Assembly: GCA_018053185.1 (NCBI GenBank)
Contig: JAGPLX010000010.1
Span: 3,954-63,119, forward strand
Direction of reading: 5' to 3'
Source: Syntrophobacteraceae bacterium
GTDB taxonomy: Bacteria > Desulfobacterota > Syntrophobacteria > Syntrophobacterales > Syntrophobacteraceae
Length of the DNA: 59,166 nt
A program made the translations under genes and the position numbers. Below are positions 27,019 through 34,774 of the stretch, piece after piece. The notes under the pieces were generated by a model. It had not been told where the DNA came from. It searched no databases and was given only the letters and a program-made list of their open reading frames with translations. Positions within the stretch are counted from its first letter, which is position 1. The number at the start of each line of letters is the position of its first letter.

Positions 27019-27780
27019 TCAGTCTTCCCCCTTGGAATCGGAGACGGGTGAAGGCTTGAACCCCTGCTTGCAATACCAGTCCATCTGTCTGCAGATCCCC
27101 CGGATCATCCGTACCTCTCGGGCTCGCAGCGCGATTCTGCTGAAAAAACGCCGAATCCCCGTCATCCAGTACTCGGGATTCTCCGGATTGATGAAGTGAA
27201 TTCGGGCAAGGATATCCTGCAACTGATCGTACATGGCTTCCAGCTCGATCTTATCGGCAAGGCGGGGAACGAACGCCTTGGGCTCCTCGACGCCGGCTTG
27301 AAAAACCTCGTACAACAGGACCATGACCGCCTGGGCCAGGTTCAGGGAGGCGAATCCCGCCGTGGGAATGGTGACCAGGATGTCGCAATGCCTCAGATCC
27401 CGGTTGGCGAGACCTCGATCTTCCGGGCCGAAGAGGAGGGCTACGCGATTGGACCGGCTGATGGGAACCAGTTCCGTGGCCAATCGCCGGGGATTGGTGA
27501 CCGTTTGCCGGTGGGATCCCGTACGGGCCGTTGTGCCCACCACGTACTGGTACCCGGCCAGGGCATCCCCCAGGGTGTCGTACACCTCCATATCCAAAAC
27601 GATGTCCTCGGCGGAGTGGGTGGCCATCTTCAGGATTCGCGTGAGATCGCAATCCACGGGCTCGACGATGGCCAGGCGTTCCACTCCCATGTTCTTCGCC
27701 GCCCTGGCGGCAGCCCCGATATTCTCCGGATAGCGAGGGCGATGAAGGATGATTCCGATATTCTCGAGATGAACTCTCAT
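27019..27780 (-). CDS. SPOUT RNA methyltransferase, TrmJ (TrmH group 1) type
   Basis: A 253-residue SAM-dependent 2'-O-ribose methyltransferase of the SPOUT class. Motif 1 is RPRYPENIGAAARAAKNMG near the N-terminus, motif 2 is ALLFGPEDRGL and motif 3 is SLNLAQAVMVLLYE in the trefoil knot. The C-terminal 80 residues match the helical extension of TrmJ (Cm32/Um32 in tRNA), though other TrmH group 1 targets are possible. It is a single-gene unit, convergent with CooT. Confidence 0.85.
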   Translation of the reverse strand: MRVHLENIGIILHRPRYPENIGAAARAAKNMGVERLAIVEPVDCDLTRILKMATHSAEDIVLDMEVYDTLGDALAGYQYVVGTTARTGSHRQTVTNPRRLATELVPISRSNRVALLFGPEDRGLANRDLRHCDILVTIPTAGFASLNLAQAVMVLLYEVFQAGVEEPKAFVPRLADKIELEAMYDQLQDILARIHFINPENPEYWMTGIRRFFSRIALRAREVRMIRGICRQMDWYCKQGFKPSPVSDSKGED

Positions 27781-27947
27781 ACGATGCAGACCTCGATGTC
27801 GGCAACCGGCCGTTGACCAACCCGGACTGTGGAATCGGCGTTCGCATTATAGAGGTTCGGGAAAACAAAGCAAGGACAGCCGGGCTGAAGCCGGAGGCCG
27901 TGGATCTACGGAAGCTCATGGATGGAGGAGTCAGGGTCGAATTGAGA

Positions 27948-27977
27948 TTGACTTGCTTCCGCCCCGGGTTTTAATAT
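27948..27977 (+). promoter_or_regulatory. Candidate sigma-70 promoter for the Memo-AMMECR1 gene
   Basis: TTGACT (27948-27953) and TAATAT (27972-27977) are 18 nt apart, about 65 bp before the start at 28043, in a locally AT-rich stretch. Confidence 0.4.
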
Positions 27978-28042
27978 TGGCTAAATAGGTAAACTCAACA
28001 GCAGGACCCGGTCGTTCTGACTTCCTCCACGAGGAGGGGCCT

Positions 28043-29461
28043 ATGGTGCGGGAGAAGATCCGAGAGTCGGTGATCGCCGGGAGCTGGTATCCCGGAAATC
28101 CACAATCCTTGCGGCAAGAAATCATCAACCACCTGAACAGGGCACAAGTTCCCGAGATCGTGGGCACTGTACGCGGTTTGATCGTACCCCATGCAGGGTA
28201 TATGTATTCAGGGGGAGTGGCTGCCCATGCCTACAAGTTGCTGTGCGAGCGACCGTGTAATCGTGTTCTCATCCTGGCTCCAAGCCATCGTGCCTTTTTT
28301 CAAGGGGCCAGCCTCTATTCATTGGGCGGGTACCGGACACCGCTCGGGGTGGTTCCTCTGGATGAGGAACTTGTGCAGAAACTGAGCACCCTTTCTCCGC
28401 TCATCGGGTACTATCCCGAAGCCGAAATCCAGGAACACTCCCTCGAGATCCAGTTACCGTTTCTCCAAGTGGTACTGAAGGAATTCCGGTTGACACCCAT
28501 CCTCATGGGAGACCAGTCTTTTGAATTTTGCAGGCATCTCGCCGACGCCGTTGCCGATGCTTGTGAAGGCAAGAATGTCCTTCTTGTAGCCAGCACGGAC
28601 CTTTCTCATTACCATTCCCAGGAAGTGGCCAGGCGCCTGGATCAGGTGCTGTTGGACCGAGTGAGTTCCTATGACCCCGAAGGCCTCTCCCGGGATTTGA
28701 AGGAGGGCCGGTGCGAAGCCTGTGGGGCCGGTCCCTTGATGACGGCAATGCTGGCGGCAAGAAAACTCGGGGCCGACAAGGCTCGGATCCTGAGTTATGC
28801 GACCTCGGGGGATGTGAGTGGCGACACGCGGCAGGTGGTGGGTTATATGTCCGCAGCTCTCCTGGACAATCCAGGCTGTACCGGGAGGGAGCCTGGGTCT
28901 GAGGGGAAAAAAGTGGGGGTGGACCTGGGTCTCAGCTCGGAAGAAAAAGAAACGCTCCGCCGGATAGCCTATGAAGCCATTCGCAGTCGGTGTTTGGGGA
29001 TAGCCCCGCCAGAGATCCCGGTGGATCTGCCAAGGCTCGAGGAAAAAAGGGGAGCCTTTGTCTCCCTTCACAAGGGCGGAGACCTTAGGGGCTGTATTGG
29101 GATGATCGAAGCAAGGGACCCTTTGCACGTCACGGTGCGAAACATGGCGATCCAGGCGGCATTCGGCGATCCGAGATTCCGCCCCCTGAGGCCCGATGAA
29201 CTGGAAGATATCGAACTGGAAATCTCCGTTCTCACCCCCCTCGTTCGAATCCATGATCCTTCTGCCATTAAAATCGGGACCCATGGGCTTTTCATTCGAA
29301 AGGGGTATCATTCGGGGTTACTTTTGCCCCAGGTGGCAACGGAACACGGTTGGGACGCCCTTCAATTTCTCGAATGGACCTGCAGGAAGGCGGGGCTTCC
29401 CCCTGACGCGTGGAAGGCGCCTGATACCGAAATTTATGTTTTTTCCGCCGACATTTTTTAA
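28043..29461 (+). CDS. Memo - AMMECR1 fusion (AmmeMemoRadiSam system B and A)
   Basis: The 472-residue protein joins two parts of the AmmeMemoRadiSam system. Residues about 5-280 are Memo-like: VPHAGYMYSGG with the conserved His, LAPSHRAFF, QEHSLEIQLPFL and STDLSHYH are the metal-site motifs shared with class III extradiol dioxygenases. Residues about 300-472 are AMMECR1: GAFVSLHKGGDLRGCIGM carries the family LRGCIG signature. The third partner, a radical SAM enzyme, is not in the window. GAGGAGG before ATG 28043 fixes the start. The biochemical role is unsettled. Human MEMO1 has been reported to bind iron or copper. Confidence 0.9.
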   Translation: MVREKIRESVIAGSWYPGNPQSLRQEIINHLNRAQVPEIVGTVRGLIVPHAGYMYSGGVAAHAYKLLCERPCNRVLILAPSHRAFFQGASLYSLGGYRTPLGVVPLDEELVQKLSTLSPLIGYYPEAEIQEHSLEIQLPFLQVVLKEFRLTPILMGDQSFEFCRHLADAVADACEGKNVLLVASTDLSHYHSQEVARRLDQVLLDRVSSYDPEGLSRDLKEGRCEACGAGPLMTAMLAARKLGADKARILSYATSGDVSGDTRQVVGYMSAALLDNPGCTGREPGSEGKKVGVDLGLSSEEKETLRRIAYEAIRSRCLGIAPPEIPVDLPRLEEKRGAFVSLHKGGDLRGCIGMIEARDPLHVTVRNMAIQAAFGDPRFRPLRPDELEDIELEISVLTPLVRIHDPSAIKIGTHGLFIRKGYHSGLLLPQVATEHGWDALQFLEWTCRKAGLPPDAWKAPDTEIYVFSADIF

Positions 29462-29502
29462 AAGAGTGTGTCTGCATGATGGGGAGCTGACAAGGGTGAT
29501 TT

Positions 29503-30045
29503 GTGGGCATCGTTCTGGACTTTCAAAAAAAGCGACGCCGCCTGGTGGCCAGGAGAGCCTTTCAGAATTGGGTTCGCCGTTTCTCGGATCACTTTGACGA
29601 AAATACCACGTTGGCGGGTCTCAGTGATACCGCTCTGGGGTCCCTGATTCGCGGCGGCGAGGAAGATCTGTTGCCAATTTACGACTTTATCCTGGGGGTG
29701 CTTGGCTGGGGAGGGGGGGGGCATTTCTACGACCTGGAAGGTTCCGAGAAGATGTATGTCATGGACATTTCCCTCTTCCTGCTCGACCAGCTGCGCTTCG
29801 AATCCATGAAGCGCCTGGGTTGGGTGGAAGACTTCCCCACCCGTCATATCTTTCTTCTGGATTTGGTGGAACAGTACGGCGAGCATTTTTCTTCCCGGCG
29901 CCACGAAACCCCCTTTCTCTCCCCAACCCATCCCTTTTATGGAGAGTACGAAAAGACTTTTGAAGGGGATCGAGGCCTGTTTATTCGACGATTGATCCCG
30001 GACGCCCTTCAGGCCTATATCAAGAGGGAAAGTGAGAAGTCCTGA
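29503..30045 (+). CDS. Conserved hypothetical protein
   Basis: A 180-residue soluble protein with a GTG start (AAGGG upstream), 41 bp after the Memo-AMMECR1 gene and probably in its operon. It is rich in aromatic and acidic residues (YDFILGVLGWGGGGHFYDL, LFLLDQLRFESMKRLGW, HIFLLDLVEQYGEHF), largely helical, without signal peptide, membrane segment or known motif. I do not recognise the family. The coding bias matches its neighbours, so the gene is likely real. Confidence 0.7.
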   Translation: MGIVLDFQKKRRRLVARRAFQNWVRRFSDHFDENTTLAGLSDTALGSLIRGGEEDLLPIYDFILGVLGWGGGGHFYDLEGSEKMYVMDISLFLLDQLRFESMKRLGWVEDFPTRHIFLLDLVEQYGEHFSSRRHETPFLSPTHPFYGEYEKTFEGDRGLFIRRLIPDALQAYIKRESEKS

Positions 30046-30207
30046 GAACCTCTTTGTTGCCGGGAGCGCCTCACCCAGGAGGGCATCCAGGGAGGAGGAA
30101 AACCGGCAGGTGGTCTGGGTGATATACTGACTTTCCCCCTAGGGGCAGGCCGGTTTTCACCCAAAAGGAGAGGCCTGCGCACGGGATACCGCGAGGGGAG
30201 ATATGGG

Positions 30208-31038
30208 ATGCCCAAAGAACGCTTTCATCTTCTCCTGGCCGAAGAAGCCCTGAAAGTCTTGGGGACTGCCGGTGACCTTCCTCCCTTTTCGAGGGAAGAG
30301 AAGAACGGCTTCCTCCTGGGGACACTCCTGCCCGACGTTCTTTTCTACGACTTCCCGCTCTTTTCTTTTTCGAGATTGGGGAGGGAAGCCCACCGACTCC
30401 AGAGTCCGGAGGGCCTGGACTTCCTTCAAGAACAAATCCGAAAGTCGAAGGGGCGATATTCCAGGGATGCCGTTGCCTGCCTGGTGGGCGTGGCCGGTCA
30501 TTTCCTCGTCGATGGATACTGGCATCTGTTCATGAGGGAGCTGAACGCAAATTCTTTTGGAGGGAAGAACGGTACTTCAAGATACTCGGAAAAGTGCCGT
30601 CACCTCTGGATCGAAAGCGAGATCGAGAGTTACTGGATGGCCAAACTCGGGCCTCCAGACGGCTACTTCCCAATCATAGAAGGCTTTCGCAGGGACATTA
30701 TCTCGATACAGGCCTGCCTGACGGCATTCAAGGAGGTATTGGCCGAGCTGGGGAGGAATTCCGTACCGTCGGAATCTCAAATCTCGCGCTGTCTCACTTT
30801 TCAGACCCTGCTTCTGAGGCAGTTCGCCCTGCCTCGATGGAGCCGATGGAGGGCGCCCCTGCTGTCGGGAAGATACACCCGGTTTTTGGGTGCCTGCTTG
30901 GTGCCGCCCCTTTCTGTTTTCGATGGGGCGACGTCTGCGGCGCCTCCCAGGGGAGCAGACGCCGCAACCCTTTGCACCCGGGACTTCATGAACCGCTCGG
31001 TAACTTTCTTATCCAGCCGTCTGAGTATGCTTTTGTAA
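30208..31038 (+). CDS. Zinc-dependent phospholipase C-like protein
   Basis: A 276-residue protein resembling the zinc-dependent phospholipase C / S1-P1 nuclease-like helical fold (PF00882 type). Candidate ligands appear in RFHLLLAEEAL at the N-terminus, GTLLPDVLFYD, EAHRLQSPEGLDFL, and AGHFLVDGYWHLF. Unlike secreted enzymes of the family it has no signal peptide, so it may act inside the cell. The last 80 residues are not conserved-looking and its 3' end overlaps the convergent transketolase gene by 53 bp. The true C-terminus may therefore be poorly constrained. The substrate is unknown. Confidence 0.6.
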   Translation: MPKERFHLLLAEEALKVLGTAGDLPPFSREEKNGFLLGTLLPDVLFYDFPLFSFSRLGREAHRLQSPEGLDFLQEQIRKSKGRYSRDAVACLVGVAGHFLVDGYWHLFMRELNANSFGGKNGTSRYSEKCRHLWIESEIESYWMAKLGPPDGYFPIIEGFRRDIISIQACLTAFKEVLAELGRNSVPSESQISRCLTFQTLLLRQFALPRWSRWRAPLLSGRYTRFLGACLVPPLSVFDGATSAAPPRGADAATLCTRDFMNRSVTFLSSRLSMLL

Positions 31039-32965
31039 CCGTCCTGACAATCCCCCCGACGTCCAAACCCTGTTCTCGGTAGAGTTCTTCCGGTTTTCCC
31101 GAAAGCCCGTAATTCTTGACCCCGACTCGGATCAGGCGGCAGGAAACGGCTTCATCCGCGAGAATACGAGCAACTCGGGCTCCCAGCCCCGTATCCACGT
31201 GGTGGTCTTCCACGGTGAGGAGAAATCCCCTGGATGCCGCCTCGAGAACGGCTTCCCTGTCCATGGGGCGGATTGAAGCCATGTTCAGAAGTGCCAGGTG
31301 GATGTCGTGCCGTGTGCGAAGCTCCTGCTGGGCCTGGACCGCATGGTGCAGGGCCGTGCCGTAACTCAGGATGGCACCCTGGTTCCCATTCCTCAGCCAA
31401 TCCGCTTTCCCGGGGATGAAGGTGTAGGAGCCCGCGAAGGCGGGGGTGCCGGTTTCGTCCAAGATAACAGGGATCTTGGAACGACCCATGCCCACAAAAA
31501 AGTTGCCCGGATGTGTGGCCGCGTAACGGATGATGCGGTCGGTCTGATTGGGATCCGCCGGCATGAAGATGGAGAAACCGTACAGGTTTTCGAGGAGTCC
31601 GAGATAGTCGATACACTGGTGGGTCTGGCCGTCTTCTCCCACATCGAGTCCCAGGTGAGTGCAAACCAGTTTCAAGTGGGTGCCGTTGATGTCGTTCAAT
31701 CGGTGTTGATTATAGGTTTCACAGATCCCGAAGACTCCGAATGTGCTGAAAAAGGCGGCAAAGCCTTCCTTACTCAACGCCCCTGTCAAAGTTGCGGCGT
31801 GGTGCTCCTGGATGCCGCATTCGTAAAAGGCGTCAGGAGATCTCCGGTGAAAGGCATCCAATTTCACGGAACCTTCGAGGTCACAGCTGACGGCCAGGAT
31901 CTTGAGAATATCTCCTTCCTTATTGTTCCGGCGGGCCAGGTCCTCCATGGCGACACCGTAAGCCGACCGGTTGTCCGTCACAGTCCCCGGTGCATAGGTT
32001 CGGGGTTCCCCTCCCTGGATTTCCGGGTAAATGAGAGGAGAATGGAAATGGGGGCGAAAATCATGGAAGGTCTTCCTCTTTTCCCGCAGGTCGGAAATGG
32101 GGTTGTCCAAACCAAGCTCCTCGAGGGCCTCCCGGGCCTCGATATCGTTGAGGGCCGAGCCGTGGTACTTGGCCTTGTTCTCCATGAAGGAGACCCCTTT
32201 GCCCATGATCGTGCGGGCGACAAGGACCGTGGGATAACGGACGTCATCCACCTCCCGCGAGTAGATTCTCTTCAAGGCATGGAAGATGGCATCGAAGTCG
32301 TGACCATTCTCCAGGTAAATGAGGTTCCACTGGGCTGCCACGTAATCGGCCCGGATAGCCTGGGGCATGACCAGGTTCGTGTTTCCGCCGATTTGGAGAT
32401 GGTTCCTGTCTACAATACCGAACAGGTTGTTCAGCTCATACTTCACCGCGAAACGTCGGGCTTCGGCGATTTGGCCTTTCTGTTGTTCTCCGTCTCCCAT
32501 GAGTACGGCCACACGGCTCGTCTTCTTCCGAAGACGCAGGGCGAGGGCCATGCCGGTGCCGGCGGAGAGCCCCTGTCCCAGGTTTCCCGTGTTCCATTCC
32601 ACGCCGGGCACGCAGGATTCCACGTGTCCCGCAAAGCAGGATCCGGCACGGCGAAACTCGAGAAAAAGCTCTTCCTCCCGGACATATCCGAACTCACAGA
32701 GGACACTGTAGACCCCCGGGCTGATATGTCCCATGCTCACGATCAACCGGTCTCGGTCGGGCCAGGCTGGATCGTCGGGACGGTGTCGCATGGTGGAAAA
32801 GAGCATCAGCAGCAGATGCAGGGACGACATGGAACCGCCGGGGTGACCGCTGCCGGCAAGGGTAGTGCTCACGATGATTCGTCGCACGCATCGGAGCCAC
32901 ATGTCCCGGAGGGTGTTTCTCTGAACTTCCGTCAGGCCGCTCTGTCGCAATGAAATGGTGAACAT
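30986..32965 (-). CDS. tkt: Transketolase
   Basis: A full-length, single-chain thiamine-diphosphate transketolase of about 659 residues for the non-oxidative pentose phosphate pathway. Visible motifs are GHPGGSMSSLHLLL, the ThDP/metal motif GDGEQQKGQIAEARRFA through LNNLFGIVDRN, and the catalytic Glu in ECGIQEHHAAT of the pyrimidine domain, followed by the C-terminal transketolase domain. ATG 32965 is chosen by alignment. An open frame extends 19 codons upstream and overlaps the Mrp stop, and AAAGG lies 13 nt upstream, so the start is uncertain. It follows mrp by 25 bp and is probably co-transcribed with it. Confidence 0.9.
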   Translation of the reverse strand: MFTISLRQSGLTEVQRNTLRDMWLRCVRRIIVSTTLAGSGHPGGSMSSLHLLLMLFSTMRHRPDDPAWPDRDRLIVSMGHISPGVYSVLCEFGYVREEELFLEFRRAGSCFAGHVESCVPGVEWNTGNLGQGLSAGTGMALALRLRKKTSRVAVLMGDGEQQKGQIAEARRFAVKYELNNLFGIVDRNHLQIGGNTNLVMPQAIRADYVAAQWNLIYLENGHDFDAIFHALKRIYSREVDDVRYPTVLVARTIMGKGVSFMENKAKYHGSALNDIEAREALEELGLDNPISDLREKRKTFHDFRPHFHSPLIYPEIQGGEPRTYAPGTVTDNRSAYGVAMEDLARRNNKEGDILKILAVSCDLEGSVKLDAFHRRSPDAFYECGIQEHHAATLTGALSKEGFAAFFSTFGVFGICETYNQHRLNDINGTHLKLVCTHLGLDVGEDGQTHQCIDYLGLLENLYGFSIFMPADPNQTDRIIRYAATHPGNFFVGMGRSKIPVILDETGTPAFAGSYTFIPGKADWLRNGNQGAILSYGTALHHAVQAQQELRTRHDIHLALLNMASIRPMDREAVLEAASRGFLLTVEDHHVDTGLGARVARILADEAVSCRLIRVGVKNYGLSGKPEELYREQGLDVGGIVRTVTKAYSDGWIRKLPSGS

Positions 32966-32990
32966 GGGGGTTGCAGGCACCTTTCTATGA

Positions 32991-33875
32991 TCAATGGACG
33001 GCTTTGGGATGAGCCTCGTCAAGAGGCCTCATTTCCTTGATGCGCTCAAGGACCCGTTCCGTGAAATCCAACACGGCCTTCTTGAAGGGAGTTTCTCCCT
33101 CGTCCTCCAACACGGGGCGGCCCTGGTCCCCGGCAGCCACTACCGCCGGATCGAAGGGGAGGGTACCCAGAAACGGGATTTTCATAGTCTCGGCGGTCTT
33201 CCGCCCTCCGCCGGTCTGAAAAATGGGAACGAAGCCCCGGCAGTGGGGACAGTACAAACCCGACATGTTCTCAACAAGGCCGACAATATCCAGGTTCACT
33301 TTCCGGCAGAAATTGATGGACTTGCGCACGTCCGCCAGGGCGATTTCCTGGGGCGTGGTCACGATGACGGCCCCGGCATCCGGAATGATGCGAGCCACGC
33401 TCAGAGGTTCATCTCCCGTGCCCGGAGGGCTGTCGATCACCAGGAAATCCAGGTCCCCCCATTGACAGTCGGCCAGGAACTGCTGAATCACTCCGTGTTT
33501 GAGGGGTCCTCGCCAAATGACGGCTGAATCCGTATCATCCAGCAGGGACTCGATGGAGACCACCTTCAAATTGGGCCGGTACTCGTGGGGAAGGATCTGC
33601 TGATCCTGAGTGATGTTGAGAATTCCATGGAGCCCGAGCATTTTCGGTATGCTGGGGCCATGGAGGTCCACATCCAGCAGGCCCACCCTGTAGCCTTTGT
33701 CGGCGAGCGCCAGGGCAAGGTACACGGCAATACTGCTTTTCCCCACGCCTCCTTTGCCGCTCATGACGAGCAGCTTATGCCGGACGTGCCCCAACTTGCA
33801 CCGGATCAAATCCTGTTTGGACATCTTCTCCTTGTCCGGGCAGGTACTGCAGGATTTCGAATCACAAGACCTCAT
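32991..33875 (-). CDS. Mrp/NBP35-family iron-sulfur cluster carrier ATPase
   Basis: A 294-residue P-loop ATPase of the Mrp/ApbC/NBP35 family that assembles or carries [4Fe-4S] clusters. The deviant Walker A is GKGGVGKSS, the switch region is DSPPGTGDEPL, and the bridging CxxC is YCPHC near 215. It also has the N-terminal Cys motif CDSKSCSTC (Cys 4/9/12), as in NBP35-type members. ATG 33875 has GGAGA at workable spacing. A GTG nine bases upstream is possible. Such a carrier fits an organism rich in Fe-S enzymes such as Qmo. Confidence 0.92.
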   Translation of the reverse strand: MRSCDSKSCSTCPDKEKMSKQDLIRCKLGHVRHKLLVMSGKGGVGKSSIAVYLALALADKGYRVGLLDVDLHGPSIPKMLGLHGILNITQDQQILPHEYRPNLKVVSIESLLDDTDSAVIWRGPLKHGVIQQFLADCQWGDLDFLVIDSPPGTGDEPLSVARIIPDAGAVIVTTPQEIALADVRKSINFCRKVNLDIVGLVENMSGLYCPHCRGFVPIFQTGGGRKTAETMKIPFLGTLPFDPAVVAAGDQGRPVLEDEGETPFKKAVLDFTERVLERIKEMRPLDEAHPKAVH

Positions 33876-34191
33876 AGATTTCACTCTCCGTCCGTACTTG
33901 AAATGGTAAGTTGAGAAAAAGTGGTGGCTACATTAAAAGCAATCGGCACTCTTGTCAACTTGGAGCCCGTGACTGCTTGCAGGCTCCGAAGCCATTCACG
34001 GGCAAGAAGGGACAACCGGGTGTTCAGCCGGGAGTGGGGGGGCAGGGGAATGATCCAATGGGCCCCATGCCTTTCGAGGACGACCTCGCTTCCCACACCT
34101 TGAAAGCTCTCGGGAAAAAAGACATGATGAAACGAATGCCACGGGCCGAAAACCCGCTGGTGAACCATTTCTTGAGAATGGAGAACCATCG

Positions 34192-34395
34192 ATGCCCATT
34201 TATGAATACCGCTGCAAACAGTGTAACAACGCATTTGAGGTCCTTGTTCGATCCACAGAGGAAGAATCCATTTTGAGGTGTCCGGCTTGTGAACACAGAG
34301 AAATCGAGCGGTTGCTTTCCTCCTTTTCTCGACCCTGTGCCGTCGGATCTTCCCTTAAAGTGAACTGTGACTCTAAGCCGGGAAGTTTCCGTTGA
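34192..34395 (+). CDS. FmdB-family zinc ribbon protein, possible selenoprotein
   Basis: The 67-residue product starts MPIYEYRCKQCNNAFEV, the FmdB/CxxC_CxxC_SSSS regulatory zinc ribbon, with a second CPAC pair near 30-33. This part is certain. The frame then meets TGA at 34393 and another TGA at 34399. Between and after them it reads Ala, then the Cys/Gly-rich SCPAGCRSGGSGKAEF and on to TGA 34480-34482, where it overlaps the next gene as ATGA. FmdB proteins often have Cys/Ser/Gly-rich tails. A GGT-loop hairpin 18 nt after the first TGA resembles a SECIS. The product may thus end at 67 residues, at Sec-Ala, or at 96 residues. Confidence 0.8.
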   Translation: MPIYEYRCKQCNNAFEVLVRSTEEESILRCPACEHREIERLLSSFSRPCAVGSSLKVNCDSKPGSFR

Positions 34396-34406
34396 GCCTG
34401 ATCCTG

Positions 34407-34423
34407 TCCGGCAGGTTGCCGGA
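34407..34423 (+). promoter_or_regulatory. SECIS-like hairpin after the FmdB TGA
   Basis: TCCGGCAGGTTGCCGGA folds into a perfect 7-bp stem with a GGT apical loop. The loop begins 18 nt after the TGA at 34393-34395, the same distance and the same first three loop bases as in the E. coli fdhF SECIS. Function is inferred. Confidence 0.5.
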
Positions 34424-34478
34424 GCGGGGGATCGGGCAAGGCAGAATTCGACTCTGTTTGGGAGCGTGAGGTGGAGAA

Positions 34479-34652
34479 ATGACTCTATACATCGTGCTGT
34501 TTGTGAGTGTGATTGTGGGGTGGATCGTTTGCCGGCGATGGATTCTCCCCAAACTGGGGATCCCTTCCTGACTGTCCCCGCGTTGCGGGATCGGTGATCC
34601 GCAGGAAAAAAGGGAAACCCCGCAGAAGGCCCGGAGTTCCAAATCCCCTTAG
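34479..34652 (+). CDS. Very small single-pass membrane protein, possible selenoprotein
   Basis: ATG 34479 follows GAGGTGGAG and opens a 30-residue frame: a hydrophobic helix (TLYIVLFVSVIVGWIVC), then basic RRW and ILPKLGIPS, up to TGA 34569-34571. The same frame continues with LSPRCGIGDPQEKRETPQ and a basic tail to TAG 34650-34652. This is a plausible cytosolic tail for a protein whose helix is followed by positive charges. If TGA is read as selenocysteine the motif is U-x4-C. A hairpin with a GGT loop starts in the right place after the TGA. Without recoding the product is 30 residues. It is probably coupled to the FmdB gene. Confidence 0.5.
34584..34603 (+). promoter_or_regulatory. SECIS-like hairpin after the second TGA
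   Basis: TGCGGGATCGGTGATCCGCA folds into an 8-bp stem with one bulged G on the 5' side, three pairs below a GGT loop. The loop starts 21 nt after the TGA at 34569-34571. A 5' bulge just below a GGT loop is also a feature of the E. coli fdhF SECIS. Function is inferred. Confidence 0.5.
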
Positions 34653-34774
34653 AGACGTGCCCGATTTTCGAGATATCTCCATTGCATCCGCCTTTTCGCC
34701 ATGGATTTGGGGAAAGATCGAAGAGGCCCACCCCTGAGAGTTCGGCGTGGGGTGGGTCGTGAGGGGGAGCGTCA

